Shown piece by piece: positions 8,698 through 17,448 of a stretch of 64,000 nucleotides of DNA. Each line of letters begins with the position of its first letter. The first letter of the stretch is position 1. Source of the DNA: Nostocales cyanobacterium HT-58-2. GTDB taxonomy: Bacteria; Cyanobacteriota; Cyanobacteriia; Cyanobacteriales; Nostocaceae. The notes below the pieces were generated by a model. It had not been told where the DNA came from. It worked only from the letters and a program-made list of their open reading frames with translations, and did no database searches. A program made the translations under genes and the position numbers. The stretch covers positions 1,241,001 through 1,305,000 of the forward strand of contig CP019636.1 of the NCBI GenBank assembly GCA_002163975.1, in the 5' to 3' direction.

Positions 8698-10329
8698 TCA
8701 AGTACGAACGGTATTACGTATTTTTTGGGAATAGAAAGAAGCTGATTCTTCGTTTTTGGCACACTCTTGTGTGAACTGAATCAGATGGTGTCCGACTAGT
8801 CCTACGTGAATCAGTTGCTCGATTTTACCAGCTTTAAGTGCCGGTCGTGCCATTTTCCAAAAAGTCTTACGATAGTTACCGAATATACCAACCCGCAGCA
8901 GGATGTTCGTCAAAATTCTTAAACCTTTTTTAATATTTGCCCAAGAAACTCGAGCCGGGCTATTGGGAACTTCTATCCGGTTAGGATAGGTATGCTCCAT
9001 GTTGTAGGCATATCGCTGATATAAGAATTCTGGGTTATATGCCGTTGTGATGCAGCGACGCCACATTTGTACAACCTGTTCATAAGGCATTAAAAACTCG
9101 ATATTGGACTCGCGATTTTCATCAAAAACGAGTCGCCCTTCTTTTTCTAACCTGCTCCACAGTGGAGTTTTAGGTAGTGCATGAAGTAGGTTAATTGTCA
9201 ACATAGGAATTTGAGACAGACGAATAAAGTCGAGGATTCGGTCTGCGGTTTCTGGTGTATCTGTATCAAATCCGATGATGATTCCCGAAACAACTTCCAT
9301 GCCGTAGCTATTTAAAATTTTGACTGCTTCGAGAATTGGCATACTCAGGTTATGATTTTTACCAATAGCGTGAAGAGCGTCTGGCTCTGGCGTTTCAATG
9401 CCGCAGAACACTGTACAAAAATAGGCTTCGCGCATCATTTCCAAAAGTTTGGGACTCTGTGCCAAATTCAGTGTGGCTTCACAGGCAAATTGAATAGGAT
9501 AGCCATTGCGCTTTTGCCAGTCAATGAGGTGTGGCAGCAACTGCATGACAGCACGGCGATTGCCCACAAAGTTATCATCGACAAAATACACTGCCCCAGG
9601 ATTACCACATTCCAACATCGCATCCAGTTCAGCTAGAACTTGTTCTGGAGTTTTAAGACGGGGGTTATTTCCGTACAGTGCAGGTATATCACAAAACTCA
9701 CAGTGATAAGGGCAACCACTGGAGAACTGAATGTTGGCAAGGAAATAATGATCAAGATTCAGCAAGTGATAGGCTGGAATCGGAAACTCGCTCAGGGGTA
9801 ATCGTTCTTTCGTTTCAAAGCGAATTTGCCCTTGGGGGCGTTCACTGTGTAGATCCAAATACTCAATCATGTTGTCAGTTGCATCCCCCAATTCACCCAG
9901 ATGTAAAATATCAAACTCTGGATAATATTCTGGACAACCAGATACCGAAGGACCACCCACAACTGTGATTTTGCCTTCTCGATGAGCAAGTTCATTTATT
10001 TGATTGATCTGCGATCGCTGGATGTGCATCCCACTCACAATCACCACGTCAGCCCACTGAAAATCAGCCCTTGTTACCGAACGCACATTCTCATCAATAA
10101 ACCGGATTTCCCACTCTTGAGGTAAATAGGACGCTACAACCAAAATCCCTTGTGGTGGCATAAAAGCCCGATTACCTCTCAGTGGATATGCGTGGTGAAA
10201 GGTTCCAAAAGAGCGGCTGTATTTGGGAAAGATACAGAGGATGCGTCGATGATGGCGCGGAATGTAGCGGCTTCTCCGATTCGTGGTTTCAACAACAGGC
10301 TTTTCTAAAGGTATCACATTACCCTTCAT
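8698..10329 (-). CDS. hpnP: B12-binding radical-SAM protein, HpnP-like (hopanoid C-2 methylase family)
   Basis: 543 residues from ATG 10329, with GAGGAG nine bases ahead. The N-terminal cobalamin-binding part contains FPKYSRSFGTFHHAYPL and FMPPQGILVVASYLP; the radical-SAM core has SSGCPYHCEFCDIPALYG (C-x3-C-x2-C, about residues 207-214); a DUF4070-type C-terminus ends the protein. These segments and the length fit HpnP, which methylates hopanoids at C-2, better than other B12-rSAM enzymes. Co-transcribed with a HpnI-like transferase 30 bases upstream and a CDP-alcohol transferase downstream. Alternative: an HpnP paralogue methylating a different lipid or a phosphonate. Confidence 0.8.
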   Translation of the reverse strand: MKGNVIPLEKPVVETTNRRSRYIPRHHRRILCIFPKYSRSFGTFHHAYPLRGNRAFMPPQGILVVASYLPQEWEIRFIDENVRSVTRADFQWADVVIVSGMHIQRSQINQINELAHREGKITVVGGPSVSGCPEYYPEFDILHLGELGDATDNMIEYLDLHSERPQGQIRFETKERLPLSEFPIPAYHLLNLDHYFLANIQFSSGCPYHCEFCDIPALYGNNPRLKTPEQVLAELDAMLECGNPGAVYFVDDNFVGNRRAVMQLLPHLIDWQKRNGYPIQFACEATLNLAQSPKLLEMMREAYFCTVFCGIETPEPDALHAIGKNHNLSMPILEAVKILNSYGMEVVSGIIIGFDTDTPETADRILDFIRLSQIPMLTINLLHALPKTPLWSRLEKEGRLVFDENRESNIEFLMPYEQVVQMWRRCITTAYNPEFLYQRYAYNMEHTYPNRIEVPNSPARVSWANIKKGLRILTNILLRVGIFGNYRKTFWKMARPALKAGKIEQLIHVGLVGHHLIQFTQECAKNEESASFYSQKIRNTVRT

Positions 10330-10359
10330 CGCCAATTTCTCCTCACAAAGAGCGAAAAA

Positions 10360-11574
10360 CTAACTTGATAATAGTTTTGCAAAATTATCAGTAATTTCCA
10401 CTAGCTTACCGCCTTTTGCCAGTTTCAGTCGTCTCCCCCTCCACTCAATTGTGTTGCCAAAAAAGCCGTAGCACCACAATACGAAGCTAATGAGATCACG
10501 CAAAGGCACTAGCCACAGAAACTTTCTGGCGTTCGGATCTTTGAGACTCCTAACTCCAACAACCCATGCCATGATTAACCTCATACTCCAGGTTAAACTA
10601 GCAACCATCCAACCGAACCAACCGAAAGTTGACCCGACTGTTGATATTAAGAATAGTAAGCTTATTGCTGTACCGTGAGTAAAAATTAGCCCTAGATAGC
10701 CCCAAGGTCGAGAAACTCGCGTGCAGCAATTCCAACGTGTCTGACGATGGATTAAATCAATAAAACTTTCTGTTGTGATCGCATGGTCAATAATATAGTC
10801 TGAAAGAACTACCTTGTAACCTTCTTGTGTAGGTAAGTAGCCAAGTTGAAAATCATCGGCTAGGTAGTCGGCGATCGCCAGAAATCCTCCTATTGCTTCC
10901 AAAGCACTTTTGCGGATGGCAATGGTTGGACCGAGGGCAAAGTTCATTCCCTCCACCGACCTTGCGACTAAAACATTAGCATGGTACTCAGTGGATATCC
11001 CGATCGCTTCAAGGATTGCCACCCACCCTCGAACTTGTGGACGGTACAAACAGGTGACAACACCTACGGTTGGATCAGCCATCGGCTGGATAACTCGTCT
11101 TAAATAATCTGGTCCGACACGAACATCGCTATCTGCAAGCAACAGGAGCGAATATTTGGCTTCGGCTTCTGCATTCGCTAGATTACTGACTTTCAAATTC
11201 GTGCCAATCGTGCGATCACTTATGACGAGACGAATGTCAATTTCTGGGAAATCGTCAATTATTTTCTTGACAATTTGCACACTAGGATCTATTTCATCGC
11301 GTACACCGAAGATGATTTGGTACTCTGGGTAGTCTTGTTGACAAAATGAGGCAAAGTTTTTGTAAGTATCGATGTCGAGACCGCAAATTGGCTTGAGAAT
11401 AGTAACAGGTGGGTGAAAGTTGGGATCAATCTGTGTCTGATGGGAAAAAAACTCGGTTGCTGCATAGATCCCATAACAGTAGAACAAGACAGCTGATACA
11501 CACAGGATGAATAGTAGCAAATCAATGATAATTAGACTCAAAGAAGTTGTTGAAAAAAAAGTAGAAATATACAT
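10360..11574 (-). CDS. hpnI: HpnI-like membrane glycosyltransferase (GT21/GT2)
   Basis: 404 residues. An N-terminal helix (residues about 10-35), then a GT-A catalytic domain: PVTILKPICGLD, LLLLADSDVRV (DxD-type), YLADDFQLG and the HRQTRWN (Q-x-x-RW) motif. Two or three C-terminal helices follow, then RGRRLKLAKGG. This is the architecture of ceramide glucosyltransferases and of HpnI, which adds N-acetylglucosamine to bacteriohopanetetrol. First gene of the minus-strand run, reading away from the ABC exporter gene. A deleted paralogue lies at the window's left edge. Whether it glycosylates a hopanoid or a sphingoid/phosphonolipid is open. Confidence 0.82.
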   Translation of the reverse strand: MYISTFFSTTSLSLIIIDLLLFILCVSAVLFYCYGIYAATEFFSHQTQIDPNFHPPVTILKPICGLDIDTYKNFASFCQQDYPEYQIIFGVRDEIDPSVQIVKKIIDDFPEIDIRLVISDRTIGTNLKVSNLANAEAEAKYSLLLLADSDVRVGPDYLRRVIQPMADPTVGVVTCLYRPQVRGWVAILEAIGISTEYHANVLVARSVEGMNFALGPTIAIRKSALEAIGGFLAIADYLADDFQLGYLPTQEGYKVVLSDYIIDHAITTESFIDLIHRQTRWNCCTRVSRPWGYLGLIFTHGTAISLLFLISTVGSTFGWFGWMVASLTWSMRLIMAWVVGVRSLKDPNARKFLWLVPLRDLISFVLWCYGFFGNTIEWRGRRLKLAKGGKLVEITDNFAKLLSS

Positions 11575-11746
11575 TGACTGTCAAGGGCGTAGGTAGTGTA
11601 CGCGTTTTAAAGATAACCTGCACATCAGTTTATGATTTTTCTGTGAAAAAAATACGACTTGTGGGTGATACTATAAAGGGTTTTTATATATAGAATACTT
11701 AATCTTTCGTGGGAGCTTGAACTGAATTGGTTTGTAATCTACCATC
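11575..11746. promoter_or_regulatory. Divergent promoter region between the glycosyltransferase run and the ABC exporter
   Basis: 172 bases between two start codons facing away from each other, so both transcripts must begin here or very near. On the plus strand TATATATAGAAT (about 11686-11697) could serve as a -10 region for the exporter. No clear operator palindrome was seen. Confidence 0.45.
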
Positions 11747-13375
11747 ATGAGTCTGATTTCCTTTCTCCTGCGTTCTTCTTGGGGTATGGTGGCGATCGCG
11801 GTTGTCACCGGATTTTTAAGTGGTGGCAGTAGCGCTAGCCTCATAGCCCTCATCAGTACTGCCGCAAGTCGCAGCATGAGTGAACGTCTCACAACTATGG
11901 CTTGGGGTTTTGTAGGGCTGGCATTAGTGGCACTGATCACGAGTGTTATTTCTCAAGTGATGCTGATTCGGTTATCTCAGCATGCTGTGTTCCAATTACG
12001 AATGCGCTTGAGTCGCCAGATTCTTTTTTCTGGGTTAAGTCATTTGGAACAACTAGGAAATCCCCGACTTTTGGCAACCCTTACGGAAGATGTTCAGGCA
12101 GTTGCTAATGCTGTTCATGTGATGCCTTACCTCTGCATTGATATTGCTATTGTTGCAGGTTGCTTAGTGTATATAACTTGGCTCTCTTGGTTGGTACTTG
12201 TGATGGTGATAGGACTTGCAGTCGTGGCGATAGGCAGTTCCCAGTGGCTGTTAAGAAGAGGAGAGAAGTTCCTAGCCCTTGCTCGTGAGGATCAAGATGT
12301 GCTGTTTAAGCATTTCCGCACTATCACCGAAGGAATCAAGGAACTCAAGCTGCATTACAGACGGCGTCAAGTCTTCCTTTCTAGGGATCTTGAATCAACA
12401 GCTGCCACGTTCAGCCGTCACAACGTTCAAGGTCTGACCCTTTTTGCTTCGACAACAAGCTGGGGAAGACTTATATTTTTTTTCGCGATTGGTTTTGTCC
12501 TATTTACGCTGCCCAATCTGCTGACTATTAGTCCCCAAACCCTCTCTGGCTACATCTTGACGTTTTCGTTCTTGATGATGCCGATGAACAATCTTGTGGA
12601 GAATCTCCCCTTACTGAGCAAAGCTAGCATTGCCTTGCGAAAGATTGAGTCACTGGGTTTATCTTTGGCTAGTCGAGCTGAAATATCAACTGTTCCACCT
12701 GCAAGCAACTCTTCGTGGCGGTGCTTACAACTTCTGGATGTTATCCATACTTACCGTACAGATCAAGAAGATAATAGCTTTATTCTCGGTCCTATCGATA
12801 TTACATTTTATCCGCAACAACTTGTGTTCGTCGTTGGAGGCAATGGTAGCGGTAAATCCACCTTCGCCAAACTCATTACTGGACTCTACATACCTGAAGC
12901 TGGAGAAATTTTGCTTGATGGAGAACCCATTACTGAACAAAATCGAGAGTGGTATCGCCAACATTTTACTGTCGTGTTCTCAGACTTCTATTTATTTGAC
13001 GAGCTTTTGGGGTTAGACAGTATGGACTTGGATATTCAAGCTCAAAAGTACTTGAAGCTACTCCAACTAGACCATAAGGTCAAAATTGAAAATGGCAAAC
13101 TGTCCACTACAAATCTTTCGCAAGGACAGCGGAAACGACTGGGTTTGCTTACAGCATACATAGAAGACCGACCAATTTATCTGTTTGATGAGTGGGCGGC
13201 TGACCAAGACCCAGTATTTAAAGAAATTTTCTACACTCAACTTTTACCAGAACTGAGGGATAGGGGCAAAACCGTACTCGTCATCAGCCATGATGACCGC
13301 TATTTTCATGTCGCAGACCGAATCATAAAACTGGACTACGGCAAAGTGGAGTATGACAAAAAATCTAATCACTAA
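11747..13375 (+). CDS. Cyclic-peptide-type ABC exporter (fused permease-ATPase, SyrD/PvdE family)
   Basis: 542 residues: six N-terminal helices (residues about 10-300) then an ATPase with Walker A GGNGSGKST (about 365), a signature TNLSQGQRKRL and Walker B IYLFDEWAADQDP. The degenerate signature SQGQ and the DEWAADQDP form of Walker B are typical of the cyclic-peptide exporter family, which includes exporters of lipopeptides and siderophores. No peptide synthetase lies in the window, so its cargo here could be a lipid flipped across the inner membrane or an unlinked peptide. Transcribed divergently from the glycosyltransferase run, suggesting shared control. Confidence 0.87.
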   Translation: MSLISFLLRSSWGMVAIAVVTGFLSGGSSASLIALISTAASRSMSERLTTMAWGFVGLALVALITSVISQVMLIRLSQHAVFQLRMRLSRQILFSGLSHLEQLGNPRLLATLTEDVQAVANAVHVMPYLCIDIAIVAGCLVYITWLSWLVLVMVIGLAVVAIGSSQWLLRRGEKFLALAREDQDVLFKHFRTITEGIKELKLHYRRRQVFLSRDLESTAATFSRHNVQGLTLFASTTSWGRLIFFFAIGFVLFTLPNLLTISPQTLSGYILTFSFLMMPMNNLVENLPLLSKASIALRKIESLGLSLASRAEISTVPPASNSSWRCLQLLDVIHTYRTDQEDNSFILGPIDITFYPQQLVFVVGGNGSGKSTFAKLITGLYIPEAGEILLDGEPITEQNREWYRQHFTVVFSDFYLFDELLGLDSMDLDIQAQKYLKLLQLDHKVKIENGKLSTTNLSQGQRKRLGLLTAYIEDRPIYLFDEWAADQDPVFKEIFYTQLLPELRDRGKTVLVISHDDRYFHVADRIIKLDYGKVEYDKKSNH

Positions 13376-13404
13376 AATCCTCATTAAAAACTGTCCAATT
13401 TTTT

Positions 13405-13467
13405 CTTGTGGGATGGGCTTCTGGTCCCTCCTATAAACAGAGTGGGCTTTCTGGCCCACCCCACAAG
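13405..13467. repeat. Nested inverted repeat between convergent genes
   Basis: Outer arms CTTGTGGGATGGGC (13405-13418) and GGCCCACCCCACAAG (13453-13467); inside, GTGGGC/GCCCAC form a second hairpin. It lies between the convergent exporter and ferritin-like genes and may act as a bidirectional terminator. The same GTGGGC...GCCCAC theme recurs at 1036. Confidence 0.5.
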
Positions 13468-13558
13468 ATTGAATAATAATTAATTAGCCGGGCATGATAG
13501 TGAAGCGGGCTTTATCAAATGATCATGGCGAATCTCTGAGCCTGTATAGATTTTAGTT

Positions 13559-14419
13559 TTAGGGTTCGGAAAACTGGGTGATTGGGTTAGACTGTCGTCG
13601 AGGTCTGAGTTTGAGAACGCGTAAGCCAGTTGCAGCAAGTGTAGGTAGCAGTCGTGGCTGGAGTAATTGTTGGTTAAAAGCGCTCATCCGTCTTGCGTTT
13701 TCTTTCAGGCAAGTAGACAAAAACAGTTCGGGGGTCAAATTATCCATAAAGTTACCAGCGCTGGTAGCGGTAAAACCCTGCTGTTTCTCTTCTTCTGAGC
13801 CACTGAAGGCTTTGATTTTATCTTGTAGCGCATTCCAGTAATGCCACAGAGCATCAACCCCTCGCAACCAATTTGCCTTACGACCTTCCTGGATTTGTTG
13901 GTAAGTGACCCAATTCACAAAGAACATAATATGCCGTGCTTCTTCGTGAAGAATTTGATCGAAAATGTCGAATATTGCTTCAGGCATATATTTAGCTTGA
14001 CGGGCAATTTCAAACAGTCCAAAGGCTAAGAAAGAATCGAGGCATTCTCCAAAGCCAAAGTCAAGGAAAGCAGTTTTGATATTGCTAGGAAGTACAGGTT
14101 CAGGAGGTTGGGAAATCTTTATGTCGTAACGGTTGATGACAAACTCAATCAGTCGGGAGTGGCGGGTTTCCTCCATCGCTTGAAGGGCGATCGCCTCTTG
14201 CAACAGGGGGTCACTCACCGTCGCCGCAAAGGCGCTGACCATAGCCCCAGCATTTCGCTCTGTGCTGAGGGCTTCTTTCCAAAAGGGAACGCTTCGTATA
14301 CGTTCTAGAGCTACGCTATCAAGACAAGGCCAGGGGAGTTGCTCAGGCTCGAACTCTAGGTGGCTTTCGATGAAACTGCGGCAAAACAGATTTTTGTGTT
14401 CTTCGCTTCCTAGTTTCAT
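13559..14419 (-). CDS. Ferritin-like di-iron protein, unknown substrate
   Basis: 286 residues, mostly helical. Two E-E-x-x-H motifs are visible, MEETRHSRL (about residue 95) and HEEARHIMF (about residue 170), with additional Glu residues on neighbouring helices, as expected for a four-helix carboxylate-bridged di-iron centre. Such proteins include fatty-acid desaturases, N-oxygenases and hydroxylases as well as iron stores; the length and sequence do not resemble ferritin or bacterioferritin. It lies 52 bases downstream of hpnJ on the same strand and could be an oxygenase acting on the same lipid. Confidence 0.7.
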   Translation of the reverse strand: MKLGSEEHKNLFCRSFIESHLEFEPEQLPWPCLDSVALERIRSVPFWKEALSTERNAGAMVSAFAATVSDPLLQEAIALQAMEETRHSRLIEFVINRYDIKISQPPEPVLPSNIKTAFLDFGFGECLDSFLAFGLFEIARQAKYMPEAIFDIFDQILHEEARHIMFFVNWVTYQQIQEGRKANWLRGVDALWHYWNALQDKIKAFSGSEEEKQQGFTATSAGNFMDNLTPELFLSTCLKENARRMSAFNQQLLQPRLLPTLAATGLRVLKLRPRRQSNPITQFSEP

Positions 14420-14470
14420 ATGGCAATAGTTTATTTGTTAGTTGTTGGTTGTTCTAGTAACCACGACCGA

Positions 14471-15925
14471 CTACCTAGTCACAACTGATTGCGTTTTAGC
14501 AGCTGCATGGGTGTGGCGCTGTTTCAGGTAAGAGAAAAATTCCCGTCCCTCGCGCAGACGACGCACGAGCATTTGGGGATTGGTTAGCATTTCACCCACA
14601 ATCGGAATAATGGCTTTGGGTCGAAAGTAGAAGCGTCGGTACATCTGCTCGACAGCATCCTCAATCTGAGTGCTGGAGAGGTTGGGATATTGCAGTGTAG
14701 ACATTTGAATACCGGATGAAGCAACTAAGGAATTGTCGCTAAACCAACCGTTAGTTTGAGCTTGTTGATAAAGTTCGGTTCCTGGATAAGGGGCGGCGAT
14801 GGAAACTTGGATGGTATGAGGACTGACTTCGCAAGCAAAGCGGACTGTTTCCTCAATTGTCTGTTGGGTTTCGTTTGGCAAGCCGATGATAAATGTGCCG
14901 TGTACGGTGATGCCGAGTTTATGGCAATTTTCCATAAACTTTCGTGCCACCTCTAATTTAATGCCTTTCTTGATCCCGTCCAAAATTTGCTGGTTGCCCG
15001 ATTCAAATCCCACTAGCAAGAGACGCAAGCCATTGTCACGCAGTTGCTTGAGTGTATCGTAGTCTAGATTGGCACGGGCGTTGCAGCTCCAAGTGAGCTT
15101 GAGGCGTTTCATATGTTCGCTGATGGCGATCGCCCGCTGCTTGTCGATTGTGAAGGTGTCATCATCGAACATATATTCCTGCACTTTGTCACCAAAAAGG
15201 GCTTTGGCTTCTTCCATTTCTCGCCCAACTGCTTCTGGGCTTTTGGTCCGGTACTGGTGACCGCCAATGGTTTGAGGCCAGAGGCAGAAAGAGCATTTGG
15301 CGGGGCAGCCACGCCCTGTGTAAAATGACACGTAAGGATGCAGTAAATAACCTATGAAATATTTTGTAATATCTAAGTCGCGTGCATAAATTGGTAGCAC
15401 GCTGGGCATAGCATCCCAATCGTGGATCAAGTCGCGTTCTGGATTGTCATGCAACTGACCGTTCTTGTCTCGGTAGCTTAGACCTTTAATCTGATCCCAA
15501 GGTTTGCCTTGTGCTAATTCCTTGCAGGTGTAGTCAAACTCATTGCGACACACAAAGTCTATGACTGGATTCTCGCGTAGCGTTTGGTCTGGTAAGACTG
15601 CCACGTGTGCCCCAACAAAGCCAATTTGCACATGAGGATTTTGTTCCTTCATCACAAGAGCACACTTGACATCATTTGCAAGCGAAGGTGTGCTGGTGTG
15701 CATGATAATCAGTTCGTAATCTTTGGCGATTGTCAGCACATCTTCCACAGTTTGATTGTGTGGAGGAGCATCTACAAGCTTGCTTCCAGGGACTAGGGCA
15801 GCGGGCTGTGCTAGCCATGTGGGATACCAAAAGGAGGTAATCTCACGCTTGGCTTGGTATCGGGAACCTGCACCACCGTCAAACCCATCAAAGGAAGGAG
15901 GATTAAGAAAAAGGGTTTTTTTCAC
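14471..15925 (-). CDS. hpnJ: B12-binding radical-SAM protein HpnJ
   Basis: 484 residues from GTG 15925, with AGGAG eight bases upstream. The N-terminus (KKTLFLNPPSFDGFDGGAG, then SFWYPTWLAQPAALV) and the radical-SAM motif GRGCPAKCSFCLWPQT (C-x3-C-x2-C) are those of HpnJ, as is GLPNETQQTIEETVRFA. HpnJ is required to turn glucosaminyl-bacteriohopanetetrol into the cyclitol ether, after HpnI and HpnK. HpnI-like and HpnP-like genes lie 4 kb away; HpnK was not seen in the window. Downstream on the same strand is the ferritin-like gene. Confidence 0.88.
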   Translation of the reverse strand: MKKTLFLNPPSFDGFDGGAGSRYQAKREITSFWYPTWLAQPAALVPGSKLVDAPPHNQTVEDVLTIAKDYELIIMHTSTPSLANDVKCALVMKEQNPHVQIGFVGAHVAVLPDQTLRENPVIDFVCRNEFDYTCKELAQGKPWDQIKGLSYRDKNGQLHDNPERDLIHDWDAMPSVLPIYARDLDITKYFIGYLLHPYVSFYTGRGCPAKCSFCLWPQTIGGHQYRTKSPEAVGREMEEAKALFGDKVQEYMFDDDTFTIDKQRAIAISEHMKRLKLTWSCNARANLDYDTLKQLRDNGLRLLLVGFESGNQQILDGIKKGIKLEVARKFMENCHKLGITVHGTFIIGLPNETQQTIEETVRFACEVSPHTIQVSIAAPYPGTELYQQAQTNGWFSDNSLVASSGIQMSTLQYPNLSSTQIEDAVEQMYRRFYFRPKAIIPIVGEMLTNPQMLVRRLREGREFFSYLKQRHTHAAAKTQSVVTR

Positions 15926-16379
15926 TTACATTTCTCCTTTTGTTTAGCAAGGCAATAGACTGCATTGCAAGGTTTTATATAGTCTGTAGCAATTTAACCA
16001 TCAGAAAACTTGAGGACTCAAGAGATGGCGTTTATTTTTTTACCAGAAAACTGCTCAGTGATCGTAAAAACATTAATTGTGACTGAATATATTTTTTAAT
16101 ACCATCAGCAAGTCTAATGAGAAAAATAATTTTGCAAAGCCAGTCGTTTTAGTCCCATGTTGTTCAGTGTAGATACTACATAGCTTGCTGTCAGTGACAC
16201 AGAGGATGGCTGCAAAGTGCTTCTAAGGTACTACTAAATAAGTGTGTGAGTAAGTGCGAGGAGCAATGTTGAGCGAAACTTCGGACGAATGTAACAGACC
16301 TAAACAAACTCAGTTTGTGAATGTACTAGGTCAGTCGTTAACGAGCTTTCCTTGTAGATAGTGACTAACAGAGAGTATT
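15926..16379. other. Intergenic spacer upstream of hpnJ
   Basis: 454 bases, AT-rich near hpnJ, with no open frame of interest on either strand and no strong hairpin. It must hold the hpnJ promoter and the 3' end of the upstream squalene/phytoene synthase transcript. Confidence 0.4.
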
Positions 16380-17201
16380 CTACCTGCTTGTGTTAGTTAA
16401 CTGGTCAATGAGTGCAAGGACATCACTGCGGCTGAGTTTACTTTTGCCATTAGCCATGGCATCAAGAGTACCATAAGCTAAAGTCATGGGAATCTGACAA
16501 AAGTCTAAAGCCGGACCCACAGGAAGAGCACTGGTGTATGCATCTGCTAGCGCTAGATTGCGACGAGCATAATGATGTACATCTTCTACACTCCAGCCTT
16601 CTGGGAAGAAGTTTACTCCACGCACCATGTCTTCATGATGGTTCCGGATAATATTCACCGCTTGTAAACCACGACCAAACCCGATCGCATGGATACGGTT
16701 TGTCTGTGTCCCATCGTACCAAGCCCATAAATCTGAGAGCATCAAGCCAACGGCACCAGCAACTCCAAAGGTGTAACGATCCAAATCAGATTCTGTACGA
16801 ATTTTCCAATTTGTTTCGGCCCAGTAAGCCATTCGGTCTGCCATTGCTGCAGTCGCATCCCAAATTCGAGGTGCAATGGTTGCAGGCGCAAGTATTGCCC
16901 ATTCTCGAATCTGAAGAGAAACCTCCGGTAGCAGATGTTCATGTGACTTCAATCCCTTATGGAAAGCGTCAACGGCAAAGCCATCACCCCCTGCTTGTAA
17001 TGTCAAGCTAATTGTTCGTAACAGCTTTGCCTTGGTGAAGTTATCCAGTTCTGGATGGTCTTCAATTTCATCAATGGCTCGTAAACATAGGTATGCTGAT
17101 GCTACCGCTTCTTGCAAGCCAAGAGGTAACTGAATAATTGGGATATAAAAAGTCCGACTCGTTTCCTTGAGGATGTTTAAGGCATCTCCATACAAGTCCA
17201 T
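16380..17201 (-). CDS. Squalene/phytoene synthase family protein
   Basis: 273 residues, all-helical trans-isoprenyl synthase fold. The first Asp-rich motif is LRAIDEIEDHPEL (D-x-x-E-D) and the second region is DLWAWYDG followed by GRGLQAVNIIRNHHEDMVRGVNFFP, matching the two diphosphate-binding sites. Hydrophobic RTFYIPI near residue 18 is also typical. Family members condense two farnesyl or geranylgeranyl diphosphates head to head. It is shorter than most squalene synthases (about 340-400), lacking the C-terminal anchor. Near hpnJ it may supply squalene for hopanoids, but hydroxysqualene- or phytoene-type activity is possible. Confidence 0.8.
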   Translation of the reverse strand: MDLYGDALNILKETSRTFYIPIIQLPLGLQEAVASAYLCLRAIDEIEDHPELDNFTKAKLLRTISLTLQAGGDGFAVDAFHKGLKSHEHLLPEVSLQIREWAILAPATIAPRIWDATAAMADRMAYWAETNWKIRTESDLDRYTFGVAGAVGLMLSDLWAWYDGTQTNRIHAIGFGRGLQAVNIIRNHHEDMVRGVNFFPEGWSVEDVHHYARRNLALADAYTSALPVGPALDFCQIPMTLAYGTLDAMANGKSKLSRSDVLALIDQLTNTSR

Positions 17202-17226
17202 AAGATTGCAACTCCACTAGGTATCA

Positions 17227-17448
17227 TTAAGTTTGCTTAATATTGTTGGCGAAAAAGTAACCACTTAAATCAAAAAGTTGGCATTGCCGAAATTGGTATC
17301 CTTGTCTACCTAACCGCAATTGCATGAATCTACAGTCAGCTGACAATTGCAACCCATTCCAACATTCACCAACCTCTAACTCGAAAGGCAGATTCCGATT
17401 AGCTATTTTCTTCAGCAAAAGATTAAAAGTGCTTGCCAAGAATGACAT
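17227..17448 (-). CDS. Possible small hypothetical protein
   Basis: 73 codons ending 25 bases before the squalene/phytoene synthase start on the same strand; AGGTGGA lies eight bases before the ATG. Contains one cysteine-bearing stretch (GECWNGLQLSADC) and no recognisable domain. A competing open frame exists on the other strand, so this may be chance. Confidence 0.25.
   Translation of the reverse strand: MSFLASTFNLLLKKIANRNLPFELEVGECWNGLQLSADCRFMQLRLGRQGYQFRQCQLFDLSGYFFANNIKQT

Noticed and set aside
8698..10329. Reading the B12 radical-SAM protein as a phosphonate C-methylase
   Set aside because: Tempting from the neighbours, but length, the CEFCDIPALYG core and the C-terminal segment fit HpnP more closely; kept only as an alternative.
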